A DNA stretch of 64,000 nt from Labilibaculum euxinicum (GTDB lineage Bacteria > Bacteroidota > Bacteroidia > Bacteroidales > Marinifilaceae), in NCBI RefSeq assembly GCF_009795715.1, contig NZ_WTCR01000009.1, positions 124,001 through 188,000 on the forward strand, given 5' to 3'. Below, piece after piece: positions 1 to 7,261 of this stretch. A program made the position numbers and the translations under genes. How positions within the stretch are numbered: position 1 is the first letter of the stretch; every line of letters starts with the position of its first letter. The notes under the pieces are model-generated. The model was given only the letters and a program-made list of their open reading frames with translations. It had not been told where the DNA came from and ran no database searches.

Positions 1-2
1 TT

Positions 3-599
3 GGATTAAAAATACAACTCATAGTTCCAAAGGTTGACAAATCACAAAGGACGAATAAAAAACAGACAGAAATTTACTATTTATTTGAGCCTGATTTTTC
101 ATCTTTGAGTGGGACGGGAGTTGTTGAAAATGAAAATAATATTTGGTTACATCCACCTCGTTCTGGATTCTTTTCTGCATTAGAAACGTGTCCTTTCCCT
201 TATGTAAAGTATCCAATTGAAATAGGCAAAAATTGGCAAGATAAAATGAAAATAGGAGACCATTGGTGTGATGAGAAATGGGGAGTTTGGAAAAAAAAGC
301 TTTTATTATTGTATGACTACAAAATCAAAGAAAAGACAAATATCAATACAAAAGTTGGAGCATTAGAATGCTATGTAATTGAGAGTAATGCAAAATCGGA
401 AATTGGGGAATCAAAATTAAAAAGTTACTTCTCTGAAAAATATGGATTTATTAGATTAGAATATGAAATGGCGACTGGACTAAGAGTAAATTTATGGATA
501 GACCATTTTAGTGAAAATAACAATTTTAATGATTTTGAAAATATAGGAAAATATATTACCGAACAGAAAAAAACTATTGCCAACATTTTGTATAAGTAA
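3..599 (+). CDS. Hypothetical protein, 5' end outside window (partial)
   Basis: The reading frame is open from the left edge of the window; the first internal start-like codon (TTG at 105) is probably not the real start, because the upstream frame encodes a plausible stretch ending FEPDFSSLSGTG. The visible 198 residues are rich in aromatic and charged residues. The KVGALECYVIES and YGFIRLEYEM stretches resemble DUF3108/TapB-like beta-rich proteins, but I do not assign a family firmly. Its last codons (A-N-I-L-Y-K-stop) lie inside the left arm of a long palindrome (577-703), so the 3' end of the gene overlaps a cassette-type element. It is the first visible gene of a plus-strand cassette array. 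Confidence 0.6.
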   Translation, partial: GLKIQLIVPKVDKSQRTNKKQTEIYYLFEPDFSSLSGTGVVENENNIWLHPPRSGFFSALETCPFPYVKYPIEIGKNWQDKMKIGDHWCDEKWGVWKKKLLLLYDYKIKEKTNINTKVGALECYVIESNAKSEIGESKLKSYFSEKYGFIRLEYEMATGLRVNLWIDHFSENNNFNDFENIGKYITEQKKTIANILYK

Positions 600-703
600 T
601 GGCAGGCGATTTGTTAAATATCAAAGTTTGCAGCCCGCTCAAATTGCGTAGCGGTTTGACAGATAAGAATCCCGCAATCTGCCACTACTCATACAATTTA
701 CCG
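577..703 (+). repeat. attC-like imperfect palindrome A
   Basis: The left arm (581-605) and right arm (679-706) are inverted complements. The inner block ATAAGTAATGGC on the left faces GCCACTACTCAT on the right, and CAAC on the left faces GTTG on the right. Two internal positions are A.C mismatches on this strand, which become T.G wobbles on the opposite strand. The left arm overlaps the stop codon of the preceding gene. The arms are separated by ~70 bases. Form and position resemble integron attC sites, although the core boxes do not match the strict RYYYAAC/GTTRRRY consensus. Confidence 0.55.
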
Positions 704-740
704 TTGTAGCCAATTTTAAGAAAAACTAACTAATCGTATA

Positions 741-1217
741 ATGATTATGAAAAGACTATTTTATCTAAGTTTTATGGCTTTTGTACTTATTAGTTCATGT
801 AACAAAGAAGACAAAAATGATAACGAGAATCAAACAAAGGATGAATTAACAATTTATGACAAGAATGGGGACGCAGTTGCATATTGTAATTATTCCCATG
901 AAAATGAAACGATAATATATCTTTGGAATGGGAAACCTACGTCCTATTTTTCTTCTGAAAATGATGATTTGATATATGGATTCAATGGCAAGTTTCTTGG
1001 ATGGAGGGAATCTGGCATCTATTACGATTTAGATGGAAAAAGAATTGGATTTGAAAAAGATGCTTACAATATGGTCACCTCAGTAGAACCAATTAAAAAC
1101 ATAAAGGAAATTCTTCCAATAAAATCGATTAAAGAAATTCAACCTATTAGACCTATTAATAGTTTGGATTGGTCAACCACAAAACTGGATACATTTTTAT
1201 TAAAGGGAAGCGAATAA
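741..1217 (+). CDS. Small lipoprotein with beta-rich repeat domain (4-fold beta flanker-like)
   Basis: The protein has 158 residues, or 156 from the second Met at residue 3. The N-terminus is a lipoprotein signal: basic start, hydrophobic stretch, then LISSC with the acylated Cys at about residue 20. The mature part carries repeated short units (YDKNGDAVAY, IYLWNGKPTSYF, IYGFNGKFLGW, YYDLDGKRIGF), the pattern seen in '4-fold beta flanker' proteins of Bacteroidota; this family name is from memory. The C-terminal third has IK-rich imperfect repeats (EPIKNIKEILPIKSIKEIQPIRPI). It lies alone inside a cassette-like unit with palindromes on both sides, so it was probably acquired as cargo. Its function is unknown. 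Confidence 0.75.
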   Translation: MIMKRLFYLSFMAFVLISSCNKEDKNDNENQTKDELTIYDKNGDAVAYCNYSHENETIIYLWNGKPTSYFSSENDDLIYGFNGKFLGWRESGIYYDLDGKRIGFEKDAYNMVTSVEPIKNIKEILPIKSIKEIQPIRPINSLDWSTTKLDTFLLKGSE

Positions 1218-1221
1218 AAAC

Positions 1222-1349
1222 TGGCTACAACACGCGGTAATAAGTAATTTGGCGGCAAGTGATTTGCGAAGGCTGGAGCTTTTAATTAGGTTTGGAGGTA
1301 TTAATATAGGCTGGTGTGGTAAAGTGCCAAACTACTCATACCGCCAACG
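1222..1349 (+). repeat. attC-like imperfect palindrome B
   Basis: The left arm 1222-1253 (starting TGGCTACAACACGCGGTA) pairs with the right arm 1326-1349 (ending ATACCGCCAACG). The inner blocks are ATAAGTAATTTGGC and GCCAAACTACTCAT, nearly the same as in palindrome A. Two A.C mismatches on this strand become T.G wobbles on the other, and there is one unpaired extra base. The outer blocks ACACGCGGTA / TACCGCCAAC recur in palindrome C at 50358-50486. Confidence 0.55.
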
Positions 1350-1453
1350 TCAGACTGTCTAAAAAGGTAAAACTTGATAGCAATTTATTTAGATTAATTA
1401 GAGAGATTGCCGTAAAACCCAATATTCAATGAATATTTATAAGGGGGACAAAT
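1348..1453 (+). repeat. ~105-bp unit at the end of cassette array, copy 1
   Basis: The unit starts CGTCAGACTGTCTAAAAAG directly after palindrome B and ends AAGGGGGACAAA. An inverted copy with about five differences is at 49141-49244. It contains a short palindrome (ATATTC-AAT-GAATAT, 1423-1437) and no gene. It could be the fixed end of a cassette array or a relic insertion-sequence end, since GACTGTCTAAAAAG resembles a transposon terminal repeat. No second terminus or transposase was found nearby. Confidence 0.7.
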
Positions 1454-1569
1454 TGTTATTTCAAAGATTAAAATGTCTGTTTAGTTGATTATTATAGGTT
1501 TGTTAAATTGGAATTTGAGGATCGATGATAAAGATACTCCCGCTTGTGCGCGATTGTATCGGTTTCATA

Positions 1570-1835
1570 AAATTTGCTGGCAAACTGTCATCATGCAAAT
1601 TGGAAACTGGAATTTCTGTTGGCAAAACTACTCTCAGTGATTAAAACTGGCTGAAACCATGCGGCAAAATGCTCCCGACGAGCAGACTTGGGTAAAACCA
1701 AGTGGCAAAATGCTCCCGACGATCAAATTTGAACAAAACCATGCGGCAATGTCCTCTCGATCACCAATAGGTAATGTTTTCCGTTGGCAAACTGCTCTCG
1801 ACGACCAAACTTGAGTAAAACCACGTGGTAAACAC
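1570..1835. repeat. Tandem ~41-bp repeats, about six imperfect copies
   Basis: Units begin near 1572, 1619, 1661, 1702, 1743 and 1784. The best-preserved form starts GGCAAAATGCTCCCGACGA and is followed by a CAAACTTG..TAAAACCA-like half. Copies at 1661 and 1702 are the most alike; the flanking ones are degenerate. An open frame on the minus strand (1634-1993) crosses the array but looks like a by-product of the repeat. The function is not evident; it may be a degenerate minisatellite between the cassette array and the next operon. Confidence 0.65.
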
Positions 1836-2007
1836 TTCAAACTGAAGGTCAATTGCTCCAAACTCCTAAAGGGGCTTACCTGCAGGAATTTTAGGAAGAG
1901 GTTAGAGGCAGCTGTTTTTTTTGAAGTTCCCTTTAAGGGATTTAGGGGTAGAAGAGAATCAAAGCGCTGAATGCTAATTGTTAATTGCTTCAAGTCCCTT
2001 CAGGGAT
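1836..2007. other. Intergenic stretch with short phased repeats
   Basis: No convincing gene. It contains three related short motifs (CTCCTAAAGGGGC near 1862, CCCTTTAAGGGATTTAGG near 1928, CCCTTCAGGGATTTAGG near 1996), each a small near-palindrome. The last is directly downstream of the stop of the GH130 gene and could act as a weak terminator for it, but no T-run supports this strongly. Confidence 0.35.
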
Positions 2008-3495
2008 TTAGGTTTTATCCTCTTGCTTATGAAATTTCATACAGGAGAGCAGGTCATTTAAATCGATAGTTGCAATGCCCGATGATATATCAGACATGGC
2101 ATAAGGAATAATTAATTTATGATTTCGTAATAAACCTCCGCACGAGTAGATAACATTCGGTACATAGCCTTCACGTTCCTCTTCGTTGGGTGTGAGTAAT
2201 GGTTCTTCAAGTTGTGCAATTACTTTTGTAGGATCATCCAGATCAAGCAGGATAGCGCCTATGGAATATTGACGCATAGGTCCCACGCCATGAGTAAGTA
2301 CCAGCCAGCCTTCTTTAGTTTCAATGGGCGATCCACAATTTCCTATTTGTATAAATTCCCATGGTTTTGTAGGTTCTTGTATAATTTTAGACTCCTGCCA
2401 AAAATGCAGATGATCCGAGAACATGATGTGATTGTTTTCTCCGTCCTGGCGGGATAGCATAACATACCGACCTTTTATTTTACGGGGAAATAATGCCATG
2501 CCTTTGTTCTGAACAGCTTTACCATTTAAAGTGATAACATTAAAATTGAGAAAATCTTTTGTCTCTATTAGCTGCGGAAGAATACTAACCCCATTGTAAG
2601 CCGTGTAGGTTGCATAGTATATGCTTTCGTCGGTGTCATTAAGAAATTGAACAAATCTGGCATCCTCAATACCCCGGTTTTCATTTTCCGAATAGGGAAA
2701 TATCACACGTTCCGAAACCCCGCAGCTTTTATCGAACTGTATGTTGTAGTTCGAGTTAGCCAACCAAAATAAAGTGTTAATTACGTCATCGTTACAGCTA
2801 AAGTCCGGATCCATGTGAACTACACCAATACTTACTTTTAGCTCCTGAAAAGTAAACCGGTCAGGTATTTGTTCCATTACGCGGATACTTGTTTCGTCCC
2901 AGGCATTTAAATCTTCTAATTTCAGCCGAAACAAGTGACTGTCATAAAACGGGTTGTGACGCATTTTTGATGTCTCAACAAACTCGCTTATTGGATCGAA
3001 AAGAATTGAATCGTCTTTGTTGATGATACCACTGCGAAAAACGATGGATGAAATATGTCCTTCGCCAGTTGCACGCAGGCTCATTATAAAACGCAGACAG
3101 CCTTCGGGTAAATTACTTTGATCAGGATGAGGAATCATCGAAGGATTGAAAAGCGCAGCCGACTCAATAGAGTATTCCATTGTAAAATAAGCTCCAATGA
3201 GCTCTTTTTTCATTTTACTGATTGTGATGTCGTGCGGTAAAAATTCCGAAACATTATCAAAGTGTTCAGTTATTTGCCGCTCAATATCTTTATGTCTGTC
3301 ATTAAATTTATCGCAAATAGTATGCATTAATTTCTCAGTTTCCTCTTCGCTAAGCTTCAAAACCCGATCAATTATATGATCGATACGCGATAAGCCGCCT
3401 GGTATATGTGCACGGGTAATTACCCGCGATGAATCGCGCATTAATTTTATTGTTTTTCGACTAATAAGTTTGCTGATTTCCATTGCCTTTTCCAT
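2008..3495 (-). CDS. GH130 family glycoside phosphorylase/hydrolase (495 aa)
   Basis: This is a cytoplasmic-type protein with no signal peptide. Residues 1-105 form a mainly helical N-terminal extension. From ~110 a five-bladed propeller of GH130 type follows. The NRGIEDAR motif at 273-280 contains the Asp (278) expected to act as proton donor, and the later block NCGSPIETKEGWLVLTHGVG is typical of the family. GH130 members phosphorolyse or hydrolyse beta-mannosides; exact linkage and substrate cannot be read from the sequence. It is the last gene of a three-gene minus operon behind two glycosyltransferases (41-bp gap), so it may take part in making or recycling a mannose-containing intracellular glycan rather than digesting food. 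A shorter GH130 lies at 57869-58915. Confidence 0.88.
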   Translation of the reverse strand: MEKAMEISKLISRKTIKLMRDSSRVITRAHIPGGLSRIDHIIDRVLKLSEEETEKLMHTICDKFNDRHKDIERQITEHFDNVSEFLPHDITISKMKKELIGAYFTMEYSIESAALFNPSMIPHPDQSNLPEGCLRFIMSLRATGEGHISSIVFRSGIINKDDSILFDPISEFVETSKMRHNPFYDSHLFRLKLEDLNAWDETSIRVMEQIPDRFTFQELKVSIGVVHMDPDFSCNDDVINTLFWLANSNYNIQFDKSCGVSERVIFPYSENENRGIEDARFVQFLNDTDESIYYATYTAYNGVSILPQLIETKDFLNFNVITLNGKAVQNKGMALFPRKIKGRYVMLSRQDGENNHIMFSDHLHFWQESKIIQEPTKPWEFIQIGNCGSPIETKEGWLVLTHGVGPMRQYSIGAILLDLDDPTKVIAQLEEPLLTPNEEEREGYVPNVIYSCGGLLRNHKLIIPYAMSDISSGIATIDLNDLLSCMKFHKQEDKT

Positions 3496-3536
3496 CTGTG
3501 TATTCCTTATTGGTTAGTGTTCTTACTAAAATGCGA

Positions 3537-4547
3537 CTACTTTTTTAAAATTTTTCGATAAACATTTAAATAAGCTTCTATCATTTTTTCCTGAGTGAAT
3601 TTCGATTCTGCCCATTCCTTGCAATACGCTCTGCTTACCAAATTAATCGAATCAACAGCAAGTACTGCTTCTTCAATTGAATTCACTAAAAAGCCTGATT
3701 TTTTGTCCTGTATTAATTCCGGCATCGATCCTCTGTTAAATGCGATTACCGGTGTTCCGCACAACATCGATTCGGCAACACTTAATCCGAATGGCTCGTT
3801 AAAACTAATTGGATGCAGCAGTGCAAAAGCTTCACCCAAGAGTTTATTTCTTTCATTTGGATTTGAATTGCCAACATACACAACAGCATCATTATCAATG
3901 AAAGGTTTTACCTTCTTGTTAAAATATTCCTGATCTTGTATTAATCCCGAAATAATCAGTTTTCTTCCTGCTTTCTTAGCTATCTGAATGGATTCAGATG
4001 TGCCTTTTTCAGGATGTATTCGGCCAAAAAACAGTAAATATTCCTTCGGATTTGGATTAAAAGTAAAGTCAGAAGATTTTATTCCGTTGTAAACAGTTGC
4101 GATGTAATCGAGCTCAGAACTGCGGTCGGAATTGCTGATAGAGACGTAAAAATTATTCTTGTTGTATTTTTTATAGACAGGAATAATTTTCGGTGACGAA
4201 AACCCATGAATTGTTGTAAGCATGGGTGTTTTAATTAGTTTGGAATAACTAAGGGGTAAAAAATCATAGTTGTTGTGTATCAGATCAAACTTGTCCGCCT
4301 GCTCCATCAAATTACTAATGTGCAGACATTCCCACACTTTTGGTTCAATACTGCTGTTTTCGGCATAAGCAGTCTCCGATATGTATTCCAATTTCCCTTT
4401 TGTACTCGAGTTTCCTGTTGCAAACAGTGTCACATCAATTCCTTTTTCAACAAGCCCTTCGGCGATATTTGAAGCTACTTGTTCCCACGGACCATATTTT
4501 ATGGGTGGCGTTCTCCATGCAATAGGCGATAAAACAGCTATTTTCAT
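3537..4547 (-). CDS. GT4-type glycosyltransferase (336 aa)
   Basis: A two-domain GT-B glycosyltransferase of 336 residues, somewhat short for the family (usually 350-400). The N-terminus begins MKIAVLSPIAWRTPPIKYGPWE, the usual first Rossmann strand and glycine-containing loop. The C-terminal half has FFGRIHPEKG (~172) and the nucleotide-sugar motif EPFGLSVAESMLCGTPVIA, which contains the E-x7-E pair of the GT4 family. No signal or membrane segment is seen. It is the middle gene of the operon 6907-2008, 92 bp after the larger glycosyltransferase and 41 bp before GH130. The donor is probably GDP-mannose given the GH130 partner, but that is inference. Confidence 0.87.
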   Translation of the reverse strand: MKIAVLSPIAWRTPPIKYGPWEQVASNIAEGLVEKGIDVTLFATGNSSTKGKLEYISETAYAENSSIEPKVWECLHISNLMEQADKFDLIHNNYDFLPLSYSKLIKTPMLTTIHGFSSPKIIPVYKKYNKNNFYVSISNSDRSSELDYIATVYNGIKSSDFTFNPNPKEYLLFFGRIHPEKGTSESIQIAKKAGRKLIISGLIQDQEYFNKKVKPFIDNDAVVYVGNSNPNERNKLLGEAFALLHPISFNEPFGLSVAESMLCGTPVIAFNRGSMPELIQDKKSGFLVNSIEEAVLAVDSINLVSRAYCKEWAESKFTQEKMIEAYLNVYRKILKK

Positions 4548-4639
4548 GAGTTTGTAAAGGTTTGGGTGGAACGTATAAACAATGATTCACAAGTTTGTTT
4601 AAAACAGGTACCTGCACATATAAGTTTATCAGCACCGCT

Positions 4640-6907
4640 TTAATTAATTACATTTTGTGAAATTTTTTTGGCTAATCTTTTTTTTGCAAATATTTCTCTG
4701 TTAAAATCTTTATGTGCTTTTAGAACTGTGAGGTGCGAAATCACATATGCCAGTGTGCTTTCGGCACCTTGATTGCGGTTAACACCATAACTTTCCAATC
4801 CATCGCAGCAACCATTTGTTTCAGAATCATACAAGCTTATTCTCAAGTCATTTTCACCCAAAAACCACATGTACGATTTGAATAATTTATTCAGATATTC
4901 TTCGTTTTTAGTCAATTTAAAAGCTTGCTGAAAAAGTAAGATCATTGCCATAACATCAAGGGGTTGTTGAGCAAAAGTGGCGCGTTTCTCATCTTTTTCG
5001 TACCAGCCATCATTTCCAATTATCGATAAATACCCATTGGTAAAGGTTTTACTGATTAGAAATTCCATTGACCTGAAGGCTGTCGCACGAATTTTATCGT
5101 CGTTATGTATTTCTGTAGAATGCAACAGCGCAAGAGGCAACATGGCATTGTCATAGGTTAAGAATGGTTCAAACCATCTCCAGGTATCCGAGCTGTTTTC
5201 TTCATAACTTGTAACCAGCTTTTTTGATAAACGGCTTAGTAGTTCTGTCATCGAATCGTCGGTCGGATTTCTTTGCAGATAGTAGCTGATTCCTACTATT
5301 GTATTGGCAATGCTTCTTATTGATTTTAGTTTTTCGAAAACAGGAACTGCTTTTAAAAAGATAGATTGACCCGACTGATAATATGAATAATTTGGGGGAT
5401 TGCCAAGTAAGTAACCAAGAGCCCAAATGGTTCTTCCAAAAGAGTCTTCCGATCCAACTTCATCAAGAAAACTACGATCAAAGCCAAGGAAATTCCTAAA
5501 TGTTCCATCATCGTTTTGCATATATTGGATATAACTCAAATAGATCGGGCACAATTCGAGAGCCTTATAATTATTTTTTTCGGTATAGGCTAGTAAAGCC
5601 ATTAACAATGCTCTGGCGTTATCATCTAAACAGTAACCGTCTTGTAAACTTGGGATGCTAAATTTAGCGTGTTGCCTAATTCCGGTATCATCAGTTAATC
5701 GGTGTATGTGTTTAAGCGAAAATTGGGGCATAATCAAAATATCAAAAGACTGCCCTTTTGTTTCTATCTCGTCTTGTAGTATATTGAATACATGGTTGTT
5801 GTATTTGGCTCCTATTTTTGGCCATGTTAGATTTCTTCCATACTCGTATGCATTTTTTCTTAGTGCATTTAAAGTATTCGGATTATCCAGTAACTCAATC
5901 AGAATATCCGCTAGTTGGTTCGAGTTGTGAAAATCAAATAAGCGACCTCTTCCGTTGGCTAATAATTCAGTAGCATGCCAATAGGGGGTTGAAATAACGG
6001 CTGCCCCAGCACCAATTGCATAGGATAGTGTGCCACTTGTAATTTGAGCTTCGTTATTGTACGGCGTTATGTAAATATCCGAAGCATATAAATATTTAAA
6101 TAAATCATCTTGCGGAATATACGAGTTGGGTATTACTACATGATCTTCAAGCTTAAGTTTTTTAACAAGTTGCTTTAGATATATCAAATACTCATCGCCC
6201 GAGCAGCGCATAACACTTGGATGAATTTTTCCTAATACCAGATAGATAACATTTGGATGCTTTTTAACGAGCTTTGGCAATGCTTTTATGGCTACCTCAA
6301 TGCCCTTGTTTCGGCTCAAAAAACCAAATGTTAACAGGATTTTCTTCTCTTCGAGTTTGAACTCTTTCTTTACTTTTTTCTGATCAAAATGAAAGTCCGG
6401 CACTCCATGTTCAATGAATGCAACTTTTTCTTTGGGAACATCATATATATCAATCAGAAAATCAATTGCTTTTAGATTCATTACAACAACCAGATTAGCC
6501 ATTTTGCATATTTCTTTTAGAATGGCTTTTTCGGTATTCGAAGGCGTATTACTAATGGTGTGAAGCGTAACCACCAAATGTATTTTGAGGTGGTGCAGCA
6601 ATGAAAGGATGTATATACCACTTTGTCCGCCAAAAATTCCATATTCATGCTGAAGAATACAAACATCAGCTCCGCTGTTGTTAATGTGTTTTGCAGCGGC
6701 GATATACTCATTTCTGTTTTCCTGCTGAATAGTTAATTTTACTTCTTTCGGATACGAGTATTCTTCATCCGAATTTTTCATGGCAATAATAAATCCTTCG
6801 TTCTCATTCTGATTAATATCGCCCAGCATGGAATGATACAGGTCGCTTGTGAAGCTACCAATTCCACATTCCCGTGGGGGATATGTTCCTATGCAGGCAA
6901 ATTTCAT
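4640..6907 (-). CDS. Glycosyltransferase fused to (alpha/alpha)-barrel-like domain (755 aa)
   Basis: Two modules are visible. Residues ~1-385 are a GT-B/GT4 glycosyltransferase: MKFACIGTYPPRECGIGSF at the start, LTFGFLSRNKGIEVAIKAL as start of the C-lobe, and ITSGTLSYAIGAGAAVIST before a TELL donor-site segment. Residues ~400-755 contain repeated helical hairpins with DDNARALLMAL, SEDSFGRTIWALGYL, WRWFEPFLTYDNAMLPLALL and YGVNRNQGAESTLAYV, resembling an (alpha/alpha)6 glycosidase-like toroid. The fusion suggests coupled synthesis and processing of a glycan. It is the first gene of the minus operon that ends with GH130. The catalytic role of the second module is not assigned. Confidence 0.85.
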   Translation of the reverse strand: MKFACIGTYPPRECGIGSFTSDLYHSMLGDINQNENEGFIIAMKNSDEEYSYPKEVKLTIQQENRNEYIAAAKHINNSGADVCILQHEYGIFGGQSGIYILSLLHHLKIHLVVTLHTISNTPSNTEKAILKEICKMANLVVVMNLKAIDFLIDIYDVPKEKVAFIEHGVPDFHFDQKKVKKEFKLEEKKILLTFGFLSRNKGIEVAIKALPKLVKKHPNVIYLVLGKIHPSVMRCSGDEYLIYLKQLVKKLKLEDHVVIPNSYIPQDDLFKYLYASDIYITPYNNEAQITSGTLSYAIGAGAAVISTPYWHATELLANGRGRLFDFHNSNQLADILIELLDNPNTLNALRKNAYEYGRNLTWPKIGAKYNNHVFNILQDEIETKGQSFDILIMPQFSLKHIHRLTDDTGIRQHAKFSIPSLQDGYCLDDNARALLMALLAYTEKNNYKALELCPIYLSYIQYMQNDDGTFRNFLGFDRSFLDEVGSEDSFGRTIWALGYLLGNPPNYSYYQSGQSIFLKAVPVFEKLKSIRSIANTIVGISYYLQRNPTDDSMTELLSRLSKKLVTSYEENSSDTWRWFEPFLTYDNAMLPLALLHSTEIHNDDKIRATAFRSMEFLISKTFTNGYLSIIGNDGWYEKDEKRATFAQQPLDVMAMILLFQQAFKLTKNEEYLNKLFKSYMWFLGENDLRISLYDSETNGCCDGLESYGVNRNQGAESTLAYVISHLTVLKAHKDFNREIFAKKRLAKKISQNVIN

Positions 6908-7261
6908 AATTCGTAATTTTTAAGAATATTAAAACAGCTTTACTATTTCAAGAGGTTGTCCTGTTTTTACAGGAGTTTTAAGAGTAAGAGAGGATACTAC
7001 TAAAGATAGTGAAATATCATGAATTTTAAGGTGTTTAGAGGGCGTAAAAGGATTTGTAATAAGGGGTTTTATGCTATGTTAAACATGCTTTTTTTGCATT
7101 GCAGCAGCTTGCTAATGATATAAATTAGTCTCACTGTTCTATATCTTATAAAAATGGTTTCTATAATTTTTGCTTAGCATTCTGTTTGCTATATTGCTTG
7201 TGTAAAATGATAAAATAGTTCGGACTGGGTTTTGAACCACATCAGTAATAGGAAGATATAC
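6908..7261. other. Divergent intergenic region
   Basis: This region separates the minus glycosyltransferase operon from the plus YcaQ-type gene. It is AT-rich with no open frame. A weak minus-strand -7-like box (TATCTTTA) lies near 7003-7010. I see no clear TTTG/TAnnTTTG pair for either direction. Confidence 0.4.

Larger units (their letters stand above)
704..1349 (+). mobile_element. Putative gene cassette 1 (lipoprotein gene)
   Basis: The cassette begins with TTGTAGCCA (704-712, preceded by G703) and its 3' element begins with the complement TGGCTACAAC (1222-1231). Excision between G and TT would restore a complete palindromic site in a circle, which is how integron cassettes behave. It contains one gene (741-1217) and palindrome B. 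The boundaries are inferred from the inverted complement and from the AACG end of palindrome B; no recombinase is seen in the window. Confidence 0.45.

Noticed and set aside
19..216. 65-aa minus-strand frame over the first gene
   Set aside because: Shadow of the plus-strand partial gene, no features.
1348..1453. Complete insertion sequence
   Set aside because: The GACTGTCTAAAAAG-like end suggested an IS, but no transposase or second terminal repeat is near either copy.
1634..1993. 119-aa minus-strand frame
   Set aside because: It lies over the 41-bp repeats and the composition follows the repeat; no family feature or start context.
4447..4635. 62-aa minus-strand frame between the two glycosyltransferases
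   Set aside because: It overlaps the start of the GT4 gene in another frame and has no recognisable sequence.
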